Assembly: GCA_905181815.1 (NCBI GenBank)
Contig: CAJIZA010000001.1
Span: forward strand, 1 to 64,000
Direction of reading: 5' to 3'
DNA length: 64,000 bases
From: an uncultured Planktomarina sp.
Lineage (GTDB): Bacteria > Pseudomonadota > Alphaproteobacteria > Rhodobacterales > Rhodobacteraceae
Shown here: one piece after another, positions 46,961 to 54,832 of the stretch
How positions within the stretch are numbered: position 1 is the first letter of the stretch
Layout of the letters: every line of letters begins with the position of its first letter
Translations under genes and position numbers: made by a program
The notes under the pieces: model-generated
Told to the model about the DNA's origin: nothing
What the model saw: only the letters and a program-made list of their open reading frames with translations
Databases searched by the model: none

Positions 46961-47950
46961 ATGAAGAAATTTATGACTTTTACTGTCGGTGCCGTAGTTG
47001 CCTTGACCGCTTCAATAGTAAATGCGGCAGATAATGTGACTATTCAGCTGAAATGGGTGACACAAACACAATTTGCTGGGTATTATGTTGCTCAAGATAA
47101 GGGCTTTTACGAGGAAGAGGGTCTAAACGTCACTATTAAAGCTGGCGGTCCTGATATTGGGCCAATGAGTGTTCTTGCGGGTGGCGGGGCTGATGTTGCT
47201 GTGGACTGGATGCCTTCAGCATTAGCAGCCAGGGAAAAGGGCTTCGCAAATGTTAACATTGCGCAACCTTTTTCTGGATCTGGAATGATGTTGGTCTGTC
47301 GAAAAGATCGCGGCGTTAATTCAGTTGCTGATCTAAAAGATAAGAACCTCTATGTGTGGTATTATGGAAACGAATGGCCGTTCCTAAGTTGGATGAATAA
47401 ACTTGGGTTAGCAACAGATGGAAGCGCTGGTGGTGTTTCTGTATTTAAGCAAGGCTGGGATATTTTACCGTTAACACAAGGCGATGCAGATTGTGTTTCT
47501 GCAATGTCATATAATGAATACTGGCAAGTTTTAGCCGAGGGATTGAAGCCTGAAGAGTTGACCGTATTTAGATATGAAGACGAGGGCGTAGCGACATTAG
47601 AAGATGGTCTTTTTGTGAAAGAGGAAAACCTATCTGATCCAGTATTCGTTGATAAAATGGTTAGGTTTGTTCGCGCGTCTATGAAGGGTTGGAAGTACGC
47701 TGAGAGTAATACAGCTGAGGCTGCTCAAATAGTTGTCGACAACGATGATTCTGGTGCTCAGACGGTCGATCATAATACTATACAAATGGGCGAGATAGCC
47801 AAGCTTACTGCTGGTAGTAATGGTGCATTATCTGAAGCTGATTTTAATCGCACAGTTTCAAGTCTTATGACTGGTGGTGCCGACCCTGTAATTACAGCTA
47901 CCCCTACAGGTGCCTGGACTCACCTAATTACTGACAAGGCTCTTAAGTAA
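46961..47950 (+). CDS. NMT1/THI5-like ABC substrate-binding protein
   Basis: The 329-residue protein has a signal peptide (cleavage near IVNAADNV, about 22) and the NMT1/ThiY fold: IQLKWVTQTQFAGYYVAQDK and GFYEEEGLNVTIKAGGPDIG at the N-terminus, and VLAGGGADVAVDWMPSALAA. These proteins bind pyrimidine-like rings (thiamine precursors) or related small compounds. No TPP riboswitch precedes the operon and no thiamine genes are near. Given preTA, hyuC and hydA upstream, uracil, thymine or a hydantoin-type ligand is more likely (inference). Confidence 0.85.
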   Translation: MKKFMTFTVGAVVALTASIVNAADNVTIQLKWVTQTQFAGYYVAQDKGFYEEEGLNVTIKAGGPDIGPMSVLAGGGADVAVDWMPSALAAREKGFANVNIAQPFSGSGMMLVCRKDRGVNSVADLKDKNLYVWYYGNEWPFLSWMNKLGLATDGSAGGVSVFKQGWDILPLTQGDADCVSAMSYNEYWQVLAEGLKPEELTVFRYEDEGVATLEDGLFVKEENLSDPVFVDKMVRFVRASMKGWKYAESNTAEAAQIVVDNDDSGAQTVDHNTIQMGEIAKLTAGSNGALSEADFNRTVSSLMTGGADPVITATPTGAWTHLITDKALK

Positions 47951-47966
47951 AATTATTTAATTTTTG

Positions 47967-47993
47967 CATCGTCCCGCAGACTGCGGGACGATG
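47967..47993 (+). terminator. Hairpin after the importer operon
   Basis: CATCGTCCCGCAG and CTGCGGGACGATG pair almost without a loop 16 bases after the stop. There is no T run, so it may protect the mRNA end; a canonical terminator follows at 48031. Confidence 0.5.
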
Positions 47994-48030
47994 TTGGTAC
48001 TATCATACAAAGACTAATTTTGGTGCTTTG

Positions 48031-48060
48031 AAACGCCCTACGTAACGTGGGGCGTTTTTT
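48031..48060 (+). terminator. Rho-independent terminator
   Basis: AAACGCCCTACGT and ACGTGGGGCGTT form a stem (one mismatch) followed by six T residues. It closes the pyrimidine/transport region on the plus strand and faces the EamA gene on the minus strand. Confidence 0.75.
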
Positions 48061-48195
48061 GTGATTATTTTGAGTAAACTTTGAAAAGATATCAGTGCAG
48101 AAGACTATTTGAAAGTCCACTTTCTTAAAAATGGTCACAATGATCGATTAATATGTCAAAAAATAAATTCTTATAAAATTTAATACTTTAATAAA

Positions 48196-49089
48196 TTAGT
48201 TTTGAGATTTTAGGGATGTGCATAAAAGGATTATAACTGAAACTATTGATAAGACTACACCGCCGCTGATCCAAATTGGTGGGGTCTCATGTTGCAAAAT
48301 TCTTTCTAAGACCAGCACCCAAATTGGGGTCAAATAAGTGTAGGCCATTACATTAGTTGCAGGTAAATGAATTGACGCAAATTGCAGGCAAAGAGACGAC
48401 AGCGACGTTGCAAACACTGCAAGATAGATAATCGTTCCCCAGATCAAAAGCGTTAACCCTGTCCAATTAGTTTGCAAAATTTCTGCCGCACCGTACACGC
48501 TAAGTATAACTGTGCCGCTTGCTAACATTCCAAAAGAAACCATAATAGCGTTCTCGCCGCGGTTCAATTGGCCAAAAAGGATTGGTAAAAATGCATGGGC
48601 GATGCATCCAAGGAAATAGATCAGTTCTCCTGTGCCAACCTTAAATAACACTAAAGCAAGAATGTCTGCTCGAAAAACAACCCATAAAGACCCAATGGTT
48701 CCAATAATAATTGCTACCAGGCCATAAAATCTAATTTTTTGCCTTAGAAGAATAAACCCTAAACAACTGGACATCGCCGGCATCAGAGTAAAAACTGCAG
48801 CTGCAGAAATTGGCGTAGCACTTTTTAGGCCTTCGAACATCAAGATGAAATAAATGCCAAATGTACCGCCAAGAATAAAATAACGCCAAGAAGCTTGCAT
48901 AGCGCTTCGGGTGATTGCTCTGGTGAAAAATGCAATCAACCCCATAATGCATGCGGCTAACCCAAAACGTACTGCCGTTAACGCAATTGGGGAAATATCA
49001 TTAGCAATCATCGAACCAAAAGAGAAGGATCCTGCAATTAGCATTGAAAAACAAAACATTGCGGCATGACTTTGTAAAATTTTATTCAC
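48196..49089 (-). CDS. DMT-superfamily (EamA) permease
   Basis: The 297-residue protein has ten predicted membrane segments in two five-helix EamA halves, with the characteristic GLKSATPISAAAVFTLMPAM in the first half and LPATNVMAYTYLTPIWVLVL in the second. It exports or imports an unknown metabolite. The start is GTG at 49089. It stands alone; no regulator or operon partner is adjacent. Confidence 0.9.
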   Translation of the reverse strand: MNKILQSHAAMFCFSMLIAGSFSFGSMIANDISPIALTAVRFGLAACIMGLIAFFTRAITRSAMQASWRYFILGGTFGIYFILMFEGLKSATPISAAAVFTLMPAMSSCLGFILLRQKIRFYGLVAIIIGTIGSLWVVFRADILALVLFKVGTGELIYFLGCIAHAFLPILFGQLNRGENAIMVSFGMLASGTVILSVYGAAEILQTNWTGLTLLIWGTIIYLAVFATSLSSLCLQFASIHLPATNVMAYTYLTPIWVLVLERILQHETPPIWISGGVVLSIVSVIILLCTSLKSQN

Positions 49090-49181
49090 AAGACACTTTC
49101 AGCGTTTAGGTTGTTCAACGAGAAGTACTCCGGCGCCAAAAAGAAAAAAATCTCTCAGCATATCATAACACTAAAACAAGG

Positions 49182-49300
49182 CACCGTCAGAGTAAACTGG
49201 CTTGAGGCGGGTATTGCTACTTTGTAGCGGTCTTGGGTGACAAAACAGACATCAATTTCCTATTTAAAACGAGGCTATGACATCATGCGTCTGTGCTGAC
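49182..49300 (+). mobile_element. IS6-like left-end relic (L6)
   Basis: GGCACCGTCAGAGTAAACTG starts the copy, followed by CTTGAGGCGGGTATTGC and GGTGACAAAACAGACATCAA. A short trace of the transposase start follows. No gene lies in the rest of 49090-49398. Confidence 0.6.
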
Positions 49301-49398
49301 ATAACGAACGCACAAACGCATTTCTTGAGCAATTTGAAACGGTATACTCAATAATTGATAGACTAAGCGAGTTCAGAATAAATTTTTATCATTTATTA

Positions 49399-49905
49399 TC
49401 AATGTATTGTTGTCTTTTGAGGATATGTTGAAGGCTCAGCACTTGCCTCCTTTTCAATGCGCATGTCTTGAGCGGAGGCAAGGTTCATGCACATCAATGC
49501 ATGACCGAAGTCCGCGGCGAGGGCTGTGATCAAAGGGGCTACATCTGGGCGCACCAGCAAAGTTGCGATTAAAATGGCATCTTCACGGTCACCCATGGCA
49601 GCACAGGCAATAAAATTTGCGAAGCACGCTTCGTCAGCACCCAAGTATTTGCAGTTCACGGAATGACGCATTATTGGTCTGCGACAATGGGCCGAACACA
49701 AATTGTAAAGATCTTCAAAGCCCTTAAGCGCTCTGCGACCGCGATCTGTTCCTAGGCCTGCCGCTAAGTCGTTCCACACATTGGCTTGGGCTTTGGGGCC
49801 GTCACACCACAGACGCAAATATATTACTGAAGCCGCTTCAACGCCATCCAGTTCTGTGATGAAACCGACCGGTGCACCACCTCTTTGTTCCTGTGCTTTT
49901 TTCAT
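49399..49905 (-). CDS. Conserved unknown protein encoded with HemP
   Basis: The 168-residue protein has no signal peptide or membrane segment. It has conserved-looking segments GFITELDGVEAASVIYLRLW, VWNDLAAGLG, RRPIMRHSVNCKYLGADEAC and GDREDAILIATLLVRPDVAP, and several cysteines (CSAHCRRP, NCKYLG, DEACF) that might bind metal or heme. I recall similar unnamed proteins in other Rhodobacterales. Its ATG overlaps the hemP stop (ATGA), so both are made from one mRNA; a link to iron or heme use is inferred from that alone. Confidence 0.7.
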   Translation of the reverse strand: MKKAQEQRGGAPVGFITELDGVEAASVIYLRLWCDGPKAQANVWNDLAAGLGTDRGRRALKGFEDLYNLCSAHCRRPIMRHSVNCKYLGADEACFANFIACAAMGDREDAILIATLLVRPDVAPLITALAADFGHALMCMNLASAQDMRIEKEASAEPSTYPQKTTIH

Positions 49906-50066
49906 TTGTTCAGTATCAATTTGCCAGCCCGCGTAATTCGCAGAGTGTAGGTTTGATCGTCAAGAATAATCTGTGCAACATCCCCATTTTTTATAAGATC
50001 ACGTGCGAGATAAGTGGATACCTTAAGTGCCTGAGGCTGTTTTGGGGGCGTAAGACAGTAATTCAT
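49902..50066 (-). CDS. hemP: Hemin uptake protein HemP
   Basis: This 54-residue protein starts with ATG at 50066 behind AGGAGA. It has the HemP signature in its second half: DVAQIILDDQTYTLRITRAG followed by KLILNK. HemP is a small cytoplasmic protein linked to heme and iron uptake genes, and acts in some bacteria as an activator of heme-uptake transcription. The usual hmu genes are not in view. The stop overlaps the ATG of the following 168-residue gene. It was found by reading the minus strand upstream of that gene. Confidence 0.85.
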   Translation of the reverse strand: MNYCLTPPKQPQALKVSTYLARDLIKNGDVAQIILDDQTYTLRITRAGKLILNK

Positions 50067-50586
50067 GATACGGGATCTCCTGTCTCAAAATCCGCATTTC
50101 CCCACAGATCAACTAACCAACTTATACATGAATATTCAAATTCGGACGTCGATGCGAAAAGTTCTATATTTTCGTATTGTCTTGTGCGGAGCGTTTTCTG
50201 ATCAAACAACTCGGTTTGGGATGATTTCTGCTGTGGCATTAGGAAGTCCTCACATAGCTGTACGCGTCGGGCTTGCCTTTACTGTGGTCAGGGTGGCTAG
50301 ACTTTCTATAAACCTGATTAAAAAAGTCAGATATGTCAACCTGCAAGATTTATATAAAATACATTTTTGACACAAAATCATTGATGGTTACGTTGATATG
50401 TAATCTAAGCCATTATTTTAAATAATTATTGTACATGTATATCTGGTCAAACCCTCTTGCAAAGGGTTTGCTACGCTCAACCTTCCACCGTGTTTCACAT
50501 GCCCGAACTGCGGTGACAGCTGATAAAAATTAGGTGTTGTTGTCCTAACAAACGAAAGACGCCTGTGGGAGGAGTGCAGGAGGGCT
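50067..50586. promoter_or_regulatory. Gap upstream of hemP
   Basis: This stretch should hold the hemP promoter. No convincing Fur or Irr box was recognised. A small inverted repeat (CAAACCCT at 50448 and AGGGTTTG at 50463) lies toward the primase relic and has no clear function. No gene was seen. Confidence 0.3.
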
Positions 50587-51450
50587 TTAAGTACATGCCC
50601 AAGCTTTGAGGCTTTTTTGCATGATATCTTTGAGAAGGATCAAGATCTGATTTCTTATGTTCAAAGGGTTGTAGGATACTGTCTGTCAGGATCAACCTCC
50701 GAGCAATGTCTGTTTATCCTGATTGGTGATGTAACAAACGAAAAATCAACCTTCGTCTATGTGATAAATAAGCTGCAGGGGGACTATTCAAAAGCGGCTT
50801 AGTCCCAAACTCGTGTGGCTAAGGGAAGTTCCTCAATTGGCGATGATTAGTGAAACTGAGACAGGCGAGGCCTTAGCAGATGCCAATATTAAGTGGATGA
50901 TCGGAAGAGATGTTCCTAAGGGTCGCCCGTTATATGGCAGTGGGCTGGAGTTTAATATTATCGGGAGAATATTGTTGGCCACAAATAGTTTGCCGCAGAT
51001 CAACAATACCGACCATGGCATTTGGCATCGGATACAGGCTATTCCATTCAACTGCACCTTTACTGCAGAACAACAGGATAAAGATATCGGGAGCAAACTT
51101 ACTAAAGAACTGCCTGCTATTCTTAACTGGGTAATACAGGGCTTTTTAGATTGGCGAGAGCCAGGCCTTAATCCTCCATAAACAGTCCTAGAGCAGGTCA
51201 GGGCTTATAAGACTGAGATGGATAGTATTGCGCAGTTCGTTCAACAGGAGTGTTGCTTAGAACCCGATATCAAGTATCCCGCTTCAAAGCTTTAGTAGAC
51301 CTATCGCCATTACTGCCAAGCCATAGGCCGTAAGCCTCAGTCTACCAACGCCTTCAAGAAAGCCCTGGACAAACTAACTGGCGTCTACCAGTCCCGTACT
51401 TCTAGTGGGATGCAGTGGAGCAGTATCCAGCCTGTTGTGCAGTTTTAGGC
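50587..51450 (+). pseudogene. Decayed P4-type phage/plasmid primase-helicase
   Basis: Fragments in two or more frames line up with the C-terminal helicase domain of P4-family primases: CPSFEAFLHDIFEKDQDLIS, YVQRVVGYCLSGSTSEQCLF, a Walker A that has decayed to GDVTNEKSTF (expected GxxxNGKST), then VPQLAMISETETGEALADAN, RDVPKGRPLYGSGLEF and ILLATNSLPQINNTDHGIWH, and after a stop FKKALDKLTGVYQSR. Frameshifts near 50800 and stops near 51180 and 51290 make it non-functional. The N-terminal primase part is missing. It marks an old integrated element. Confidence 0.75.
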
Positions 51451-51849
51451 CCAGATCAGTGCAGTTAGTGTAGGCTGTGTAGGCATTTTGGGAAACTTTC
51501 TACTGGGAGATCTCTGGGGACGTTTGCGATTTGCCTACACCACTTAAACTATTATTCTTCTTCTTTAACGAGAAAGAGATAATAATCAGGGACACCTTTC
51601 TCGTTGAGGTAGTATCCACAAGCAGCCCCCGCATTCTGGACAGTAGTTACTGTAAGCACAGCCTCCCACAGCTGCATACAGCTAGTTTGCGAACTCTCAA
51701 GCTACCAATGGGTCAGGCTCATATACGGCATCCCTAGGGGGCGGCACACCACATGCGTCCCCAGTATATTACTGACCAATATGCGACTTATTGCAGTGAA
51801 CTGGGGTGTGTTGTATTTAATGATTACGAAGTATTAATTGATTGTTGGG

Positions 51850-52125
51850 GGATGAGATAGGACGTAACCTTACTGTCTGTCCGCCATGGAATCAATTTAA
51901 GTTACTGATTTAATTTATATTAATAATAAAATAAAAACTCTGCCCACAACGAAACATCAGCTCAAATCAGAATTAATCAGGGGTTACTGTACCCAATAAC
52001 CTTTGCGGTTCAGTTGCAATTGAGGCCAGTGGCCCCCCCAATCAAGAGCCCGCGTCTTGGACATCGGCCCTTTAGTATTATCCTTGTAAATTCGTTTGCG
52101 GGTAATATTGTTTGGCTGTACATTT
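51850..52125 (+). repeat. Second copy of the intergenic block at 1150-1426
   Basis: It shares the landmarks GGGGTTACTGTACCCAAT, a run of C/G, and CCTTTAGTATTATCCTTGTAA in the same order and orientation as the first copy. Both blocks end in an IS6-like right end. The sequence between the primase relic and this block (51451-51849) holds nothing recognisable. Confidence 0.5.
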
Positions 52126-52250
52126 CTATTCACACATCAATTTTAAGCTGAACCGAGCCGCTGCTTTCTCTGAGTGGCGCCAATTATTGAGCGCATAGAC
52201 CCAGGCTTCACTAGCAATCTGATGCAAGTTCTCATTTGTTTGACAGCCCC
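52126..52250 (+). mobile_element. IS6-like right-end relic (R7)
   Basis: The plus strand encodes HFYSHINFKLNRAAAFSEWR and QLLSA followed by a stop, the intact C-terminal stretch of the transposase. The tail CAATCTGATGCAAGTTCTC and tip TTTGTTTGACAGCCCC follow. The tip is about 20 bases from the end of the DUF6505-type gene. Confidence 0.65.
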
Positions 52251-52268
52251 AATATCAGGGATGTTTTC

Positions 52269-52778
52269 CTAGTGGCTGTGGCCATGACCGGCAGGTCCAT
52301 CGTCATCTAAAGAGCCATGGATGGCAAATTGGTTCAATCCCGCATCTTGCGATTCAATCATGCGAAAACCCTCTTTCACGCCGGAGTCTGTCAACTCGCG
52401 TACTACTGTGAGCAAAGTATTCGGGTCGTGATCGTTGCAAAGCTCGGCCATATGCGCCAATTCTTCTTCCGCGACTTGGCCTGCCGCCTCCAGGGTTGGG
52501 GCGCCATAGATTTGCACAAAATGCTGTGCCAAGGCGTCCTTTAGAATCGCATATTCGGATGGTTCAATTTTGGTTGCAGCCACAAAGGTGACGCGGCCAA
52601 AGGTTTCCACCCCAAGCCAACCGTTGGAAAAGGCTTGTCGAGATTTTCCAGTCAAATCGGCCTCTGTCCAATTGGAAAATTCAAAGCCGCCTGAGATACA
52701 CCATTCGCCGGTGCGTGCAGGCGAATGAAAGACATTCATGTCGCTTTCGTCAAAATGTATTGCGCGCGCCAGCATCAT
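52269..52778 (-). CDS. DUF6505-family protein
   Basis: The 169-residue protein has no signal peptide. Its features are ARAIHFDESDMNVFHSPART, GGFEFSNWTEADLTGKSRQ, and an Asp/His-rich end DDDGPAGHGHSH that could bind metal. It resembles the DUF6505 proteins encoded beside formate dehydrogenase accessory genes in Rhodobacterales (recalled, not searched). It is the last gene of a minus-strand operon after Mrp and the biotin/lipoate ligase-like gene, with one base between genes. Function unknown. Confidence 0.65.
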   Translation of the reverse strand: MMLARAIHFDESDMNVFHSPARTGEWCISGGFEFSNWTEADLTGKSRQAFSNGWLGVETFGRVTFVAATKIEPSEYAILKDALAQHFVQIYGAPTLEAAGQVAEEELAHMAELCNDHDPNTLLTVVRELTDSGVKEGFRMIESQDAGLNQFAIHGSLDDDGPAGHGHSH

Positions 52779-52779
52779 A

Positions 52780-53493
52780 TCAGTTGCCCTCCAGTACAGA
52801 AGTTAGTGGGATAAGGTGGGTGGTCTCATCAGATCGCAGCAGCATTCCGAATTGCATGTCTATGCCAAGAAAAGTGCCGGCCTGTCCATGTAACTTTATG
52901 TCTTCGCCAATGCCATGGGCCAGACCTCGCCAATTAGCATGCAAAGATTTTACTCCGTCTTCGCTCCAGGTGTTGATGCCAACCAAAGTGTGTTTAACCC
53001 AAGATTCCAGTAGATCCAAAGCGTTTACCTCTGCGCAGCCCTCAGCATAAAGTGCAGTTTGGTCTGGTGTTTCGCCCGGTGCATCACTGTCTGGCCAGAG
53101 GGGCAGGGTCAATCCAACTACTATCCAATCGGGCAGCGCATCGGTATCCGCAGTAGACGCCGCAACCCGTAAAGCGCCGCAGCGGGCTCCATTGATCCGC
53201 AAACCGCCGGCCCACTCGAGATGAACTGCCACCTCGGGCGGCGCCAGAGCGCCGAGGGCGTTTTGAAAACCAATACCGCAAAGCGGCAGCACGGCCATGG
53301 CCTTTTCGAGCGTCACATCTGGAGCGAAAACAATCGCCGCTTCAAGCGTATTGGCACCCAAATTGTACACTACCAACCCGGCATCGCAGCCGCGGGTGGC
53401 CTCTGCGCTGGCTTTTTCAAAGGGATCAATTTGGCCGCTTACGGCGAGCCCGCTGAAGAGTGGGGGAAAGCTTGGTCTTGGGTCTTCTGTCAT
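52780..53493 (-). CDS. Biotin/lipoate protein ligase-like protein (DUF4444 type)
   Basis: The 237-residue protein has the fold pattern of biotin/lipoate ligases (VHLEWAGGLRINGARCGAL, VGLTLPL) with a C-terminal DUF4444-like barrel (ANWRGLAHGIGEDIKLHGQA and GTFLGIDMQFGMLLR). The classic catalytic Lys/ATP loop is weak, so it may not be a normal biotin ligase. It overlaps the Mrp gene by 4 bases. Its steady company with formate dehydrogenase genes suggests a maturation or regulatory role (inference). Confidence 0.7.
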   Translation of the reverse strand: MTEDPRPSFPPLFSGLAVSGQIDPFEKASAEATRGCDAGLVVYNLGANTLEAAIVFAPDVTLEKAMAVLPLCGIGFQNALGALAPPEVAVHLEWAGGLRINGARCGALRVAASTADTDALPDWIVVGLTLPLWPDSDAPGETPDQTALYAEGCAEVNALDLLESWVKHTLVGINTWSEDGVKSLHANWRGLAHGIGEDIKLHGQAGTFLGIDMQFGMLLRSDETTHLIPLTSVLEGN

Positions 53494-54545
53494 GCCTGAC
53501 CACTTTCAATCAAAGATTTTGCCAGGCTGCGGAAGGCTTGTGCCTGAGTGGAGTTGGGTTTGGAGACCACAATCGGTGCCCCACCATCGGCGGCCAAACG
53601 AATATCCAGATGAAGCGGAATTTCGGCTAAGAGAGGCACGTTCAATTTCTTGGCCTCCTCGCTAACGCCACCATGCCCAAAGACATGCTCTTCATGGCCG
53701 CATTGCGAGCAGATATGTGTACTCATATTTTCAATCATACCAATGATAGGTGTTCCTAATTGGTTAAACATATCAATGCCTTTACGTGCATCCATAAGTG
53801 CAACATCCTGCGGTGTAGACACGATAATCGCCCCATCTACATGTGCTTTCTGGGCGAGGGTCATATTTACGTCGCCTGTGCCAGGAGGCAAATCGACAAT
53901 CAGCACATCCAACGCGCCCCATTGCACCTGTGTGAGCATTTGTTGCAAAGCGCCCATGAGCATCGGACCACGCCAGACGACCGCCTGATCCTCATTGGTC
54001 ATTAGCCCAATAGACATCATCGTTACGCCAAAATTTCGTAGTGGTAAAATGATCTTGCCATCTGGGCTTTGCGGACGGCCAGACACGCCAAGCATGCGGG
54101 GCTGTGATGGTCCATAGACGTCTGCATCAAGCATGCCAACCCGACGCCCCTCTGCGGCCAAAGCACAGGCCAAATTGGCCGCAACAGTTGATTTTCCCAC
54201 GCCGCCTTTGCCGGAGGCCACAGCAATAATACGATCTACGCCTGGAACTTTTTCTGGTCCTGCGGGCTCAGCCTTTCTGGCGGGAGATAGGTCGGGTGGG
54301 GCGGCAGGTTTGCTATGAGCTGTCATCACGATGGACACTGGCGTACAACCAAGGGCCGCAAGTTTTTGCTCTGCTTCTGCCTTTGCCAGTTCAAAGGGGG
54401 CGGGCGAGCTCACTTCCATTACAAATCGGACAGCGCCATCGGTTACTGAAAGGGCGCGAACCAATCCGGCTTCGACCAAATCTATGCCAGAGGGCGCTTG
54501 GATCGTTTTGAGGCATGCGAGCACCTCTTCGCGGGTTACTGACAT
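53490..54545 (-). CDS. mrp: Mrp/NBP35-family iron-sulfur carrier ATPase
   Basis: The 351-residue protein has an N-terminal MIP18/DUF59 domain (about 1-75), a linker, and a P-loop domain with the deviant Walker A VASGKGGVGKSTVAANLAC, switch LDADVYGPSQPRMLG, DLPPGTGDVNMTLAQ and the cluster-binding pair in STHICSQCGHEEHVFG. It carries and inserts iron-sulfur clusters. Here it neighbours a formate dehydrogenase with several clusters, whose maturation it probably serves. It starts one base after the DUF6494 gene ends. Confidence 0.95.
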   Translation of the reverse strand: MSVTREEVLACLKTIQAPSGIDLVEAGLVRALSVTDGAVRFVMEVSSPAPFELAKAEAEQKLAALGCTPVSIVMTAHSKPAAPPDLSPARKAEPAGPEKVPGVDRIIAVASGKGGVGKSTVAANLACALAAEGRRVGMLDADVYGPSQPRMLGVSGRPQSPDGKIILPLRNFGVTMMSIGLMTNEDQAVVWRGPMLMGALQQMLTQVQWGALDVLIVDLPPGTGDVNMTLAQKAHVDGAIIVSTPQDVALMDARKGIDMFNQLGTPIIGMIENMSTHICSQCGHEEHVFGHGGVSEEAKKLNVPLLAEIPLHLDIRLAADGGAPIVVSKPNSTQAQAFRSLAKSLIESGQA

Positions 54546-54737
54546 TTAATTACTTTCAATTTTACCGGTGACGACATGTTCGAAATCCAATCCCTCAAGG
54601 GTGAGGACCATTTTGGCAGAATAGCTTTTCCCGGCAGTATTTGGTGCCGTACGCAATGCGTCTTCAATCGCTTGCTGTGAGGTAACTCCCACTTGCTTGA
54701 GAAATTTTCGCATGGACATATTTAAGTCTTCGCTCAT
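54546..54737 (-). CDS. DUF6494-family small protein
   Basis: The 63-residue protein MSEDLNMSMRKFLKQVGVTS... continues with QQAIEDALRTA and YSAKMVLTLEGLDFEHVVTG. It matches the DUF6494 pattern seen next to mrp in alphaproteobacteria (recalled). It is the first gene of the minus-strand operon with mrp, the ligase-like gene and the DUF6505 gene. Function unknown. Confidence 0.7.
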   Translation of the reverse strand: MSEDLNMSMRKFLKQVGVTSQQAIEDALRTAPNTAGKSYSAKMVLTLEGLDFEHVVTGKIESN

Positions 54738-54832
54738 CGAAAGATCCTTTTATTTGTTGCAAATGTTGACGTTTGAATCCTACTGCCCCTAGGGTGAATT
54801 GCAAGTTGATGCAAATTGGGGGGAGGAGTGAA

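Noticed and set aside
50067..50200. Possible Fur/Irr box upstream of hemP
   Set aside because: Short A/T-rich dyads occur, but none resembles a known iron-box consensus well enough.
51477..51540. Inverted pair GTGTAGGCA and TGCCTACAC
   Set aside because: Nine-base arms separated by about 45 bases with no stable hairpin or neighbouring gene; probably chance or residue of the old element.
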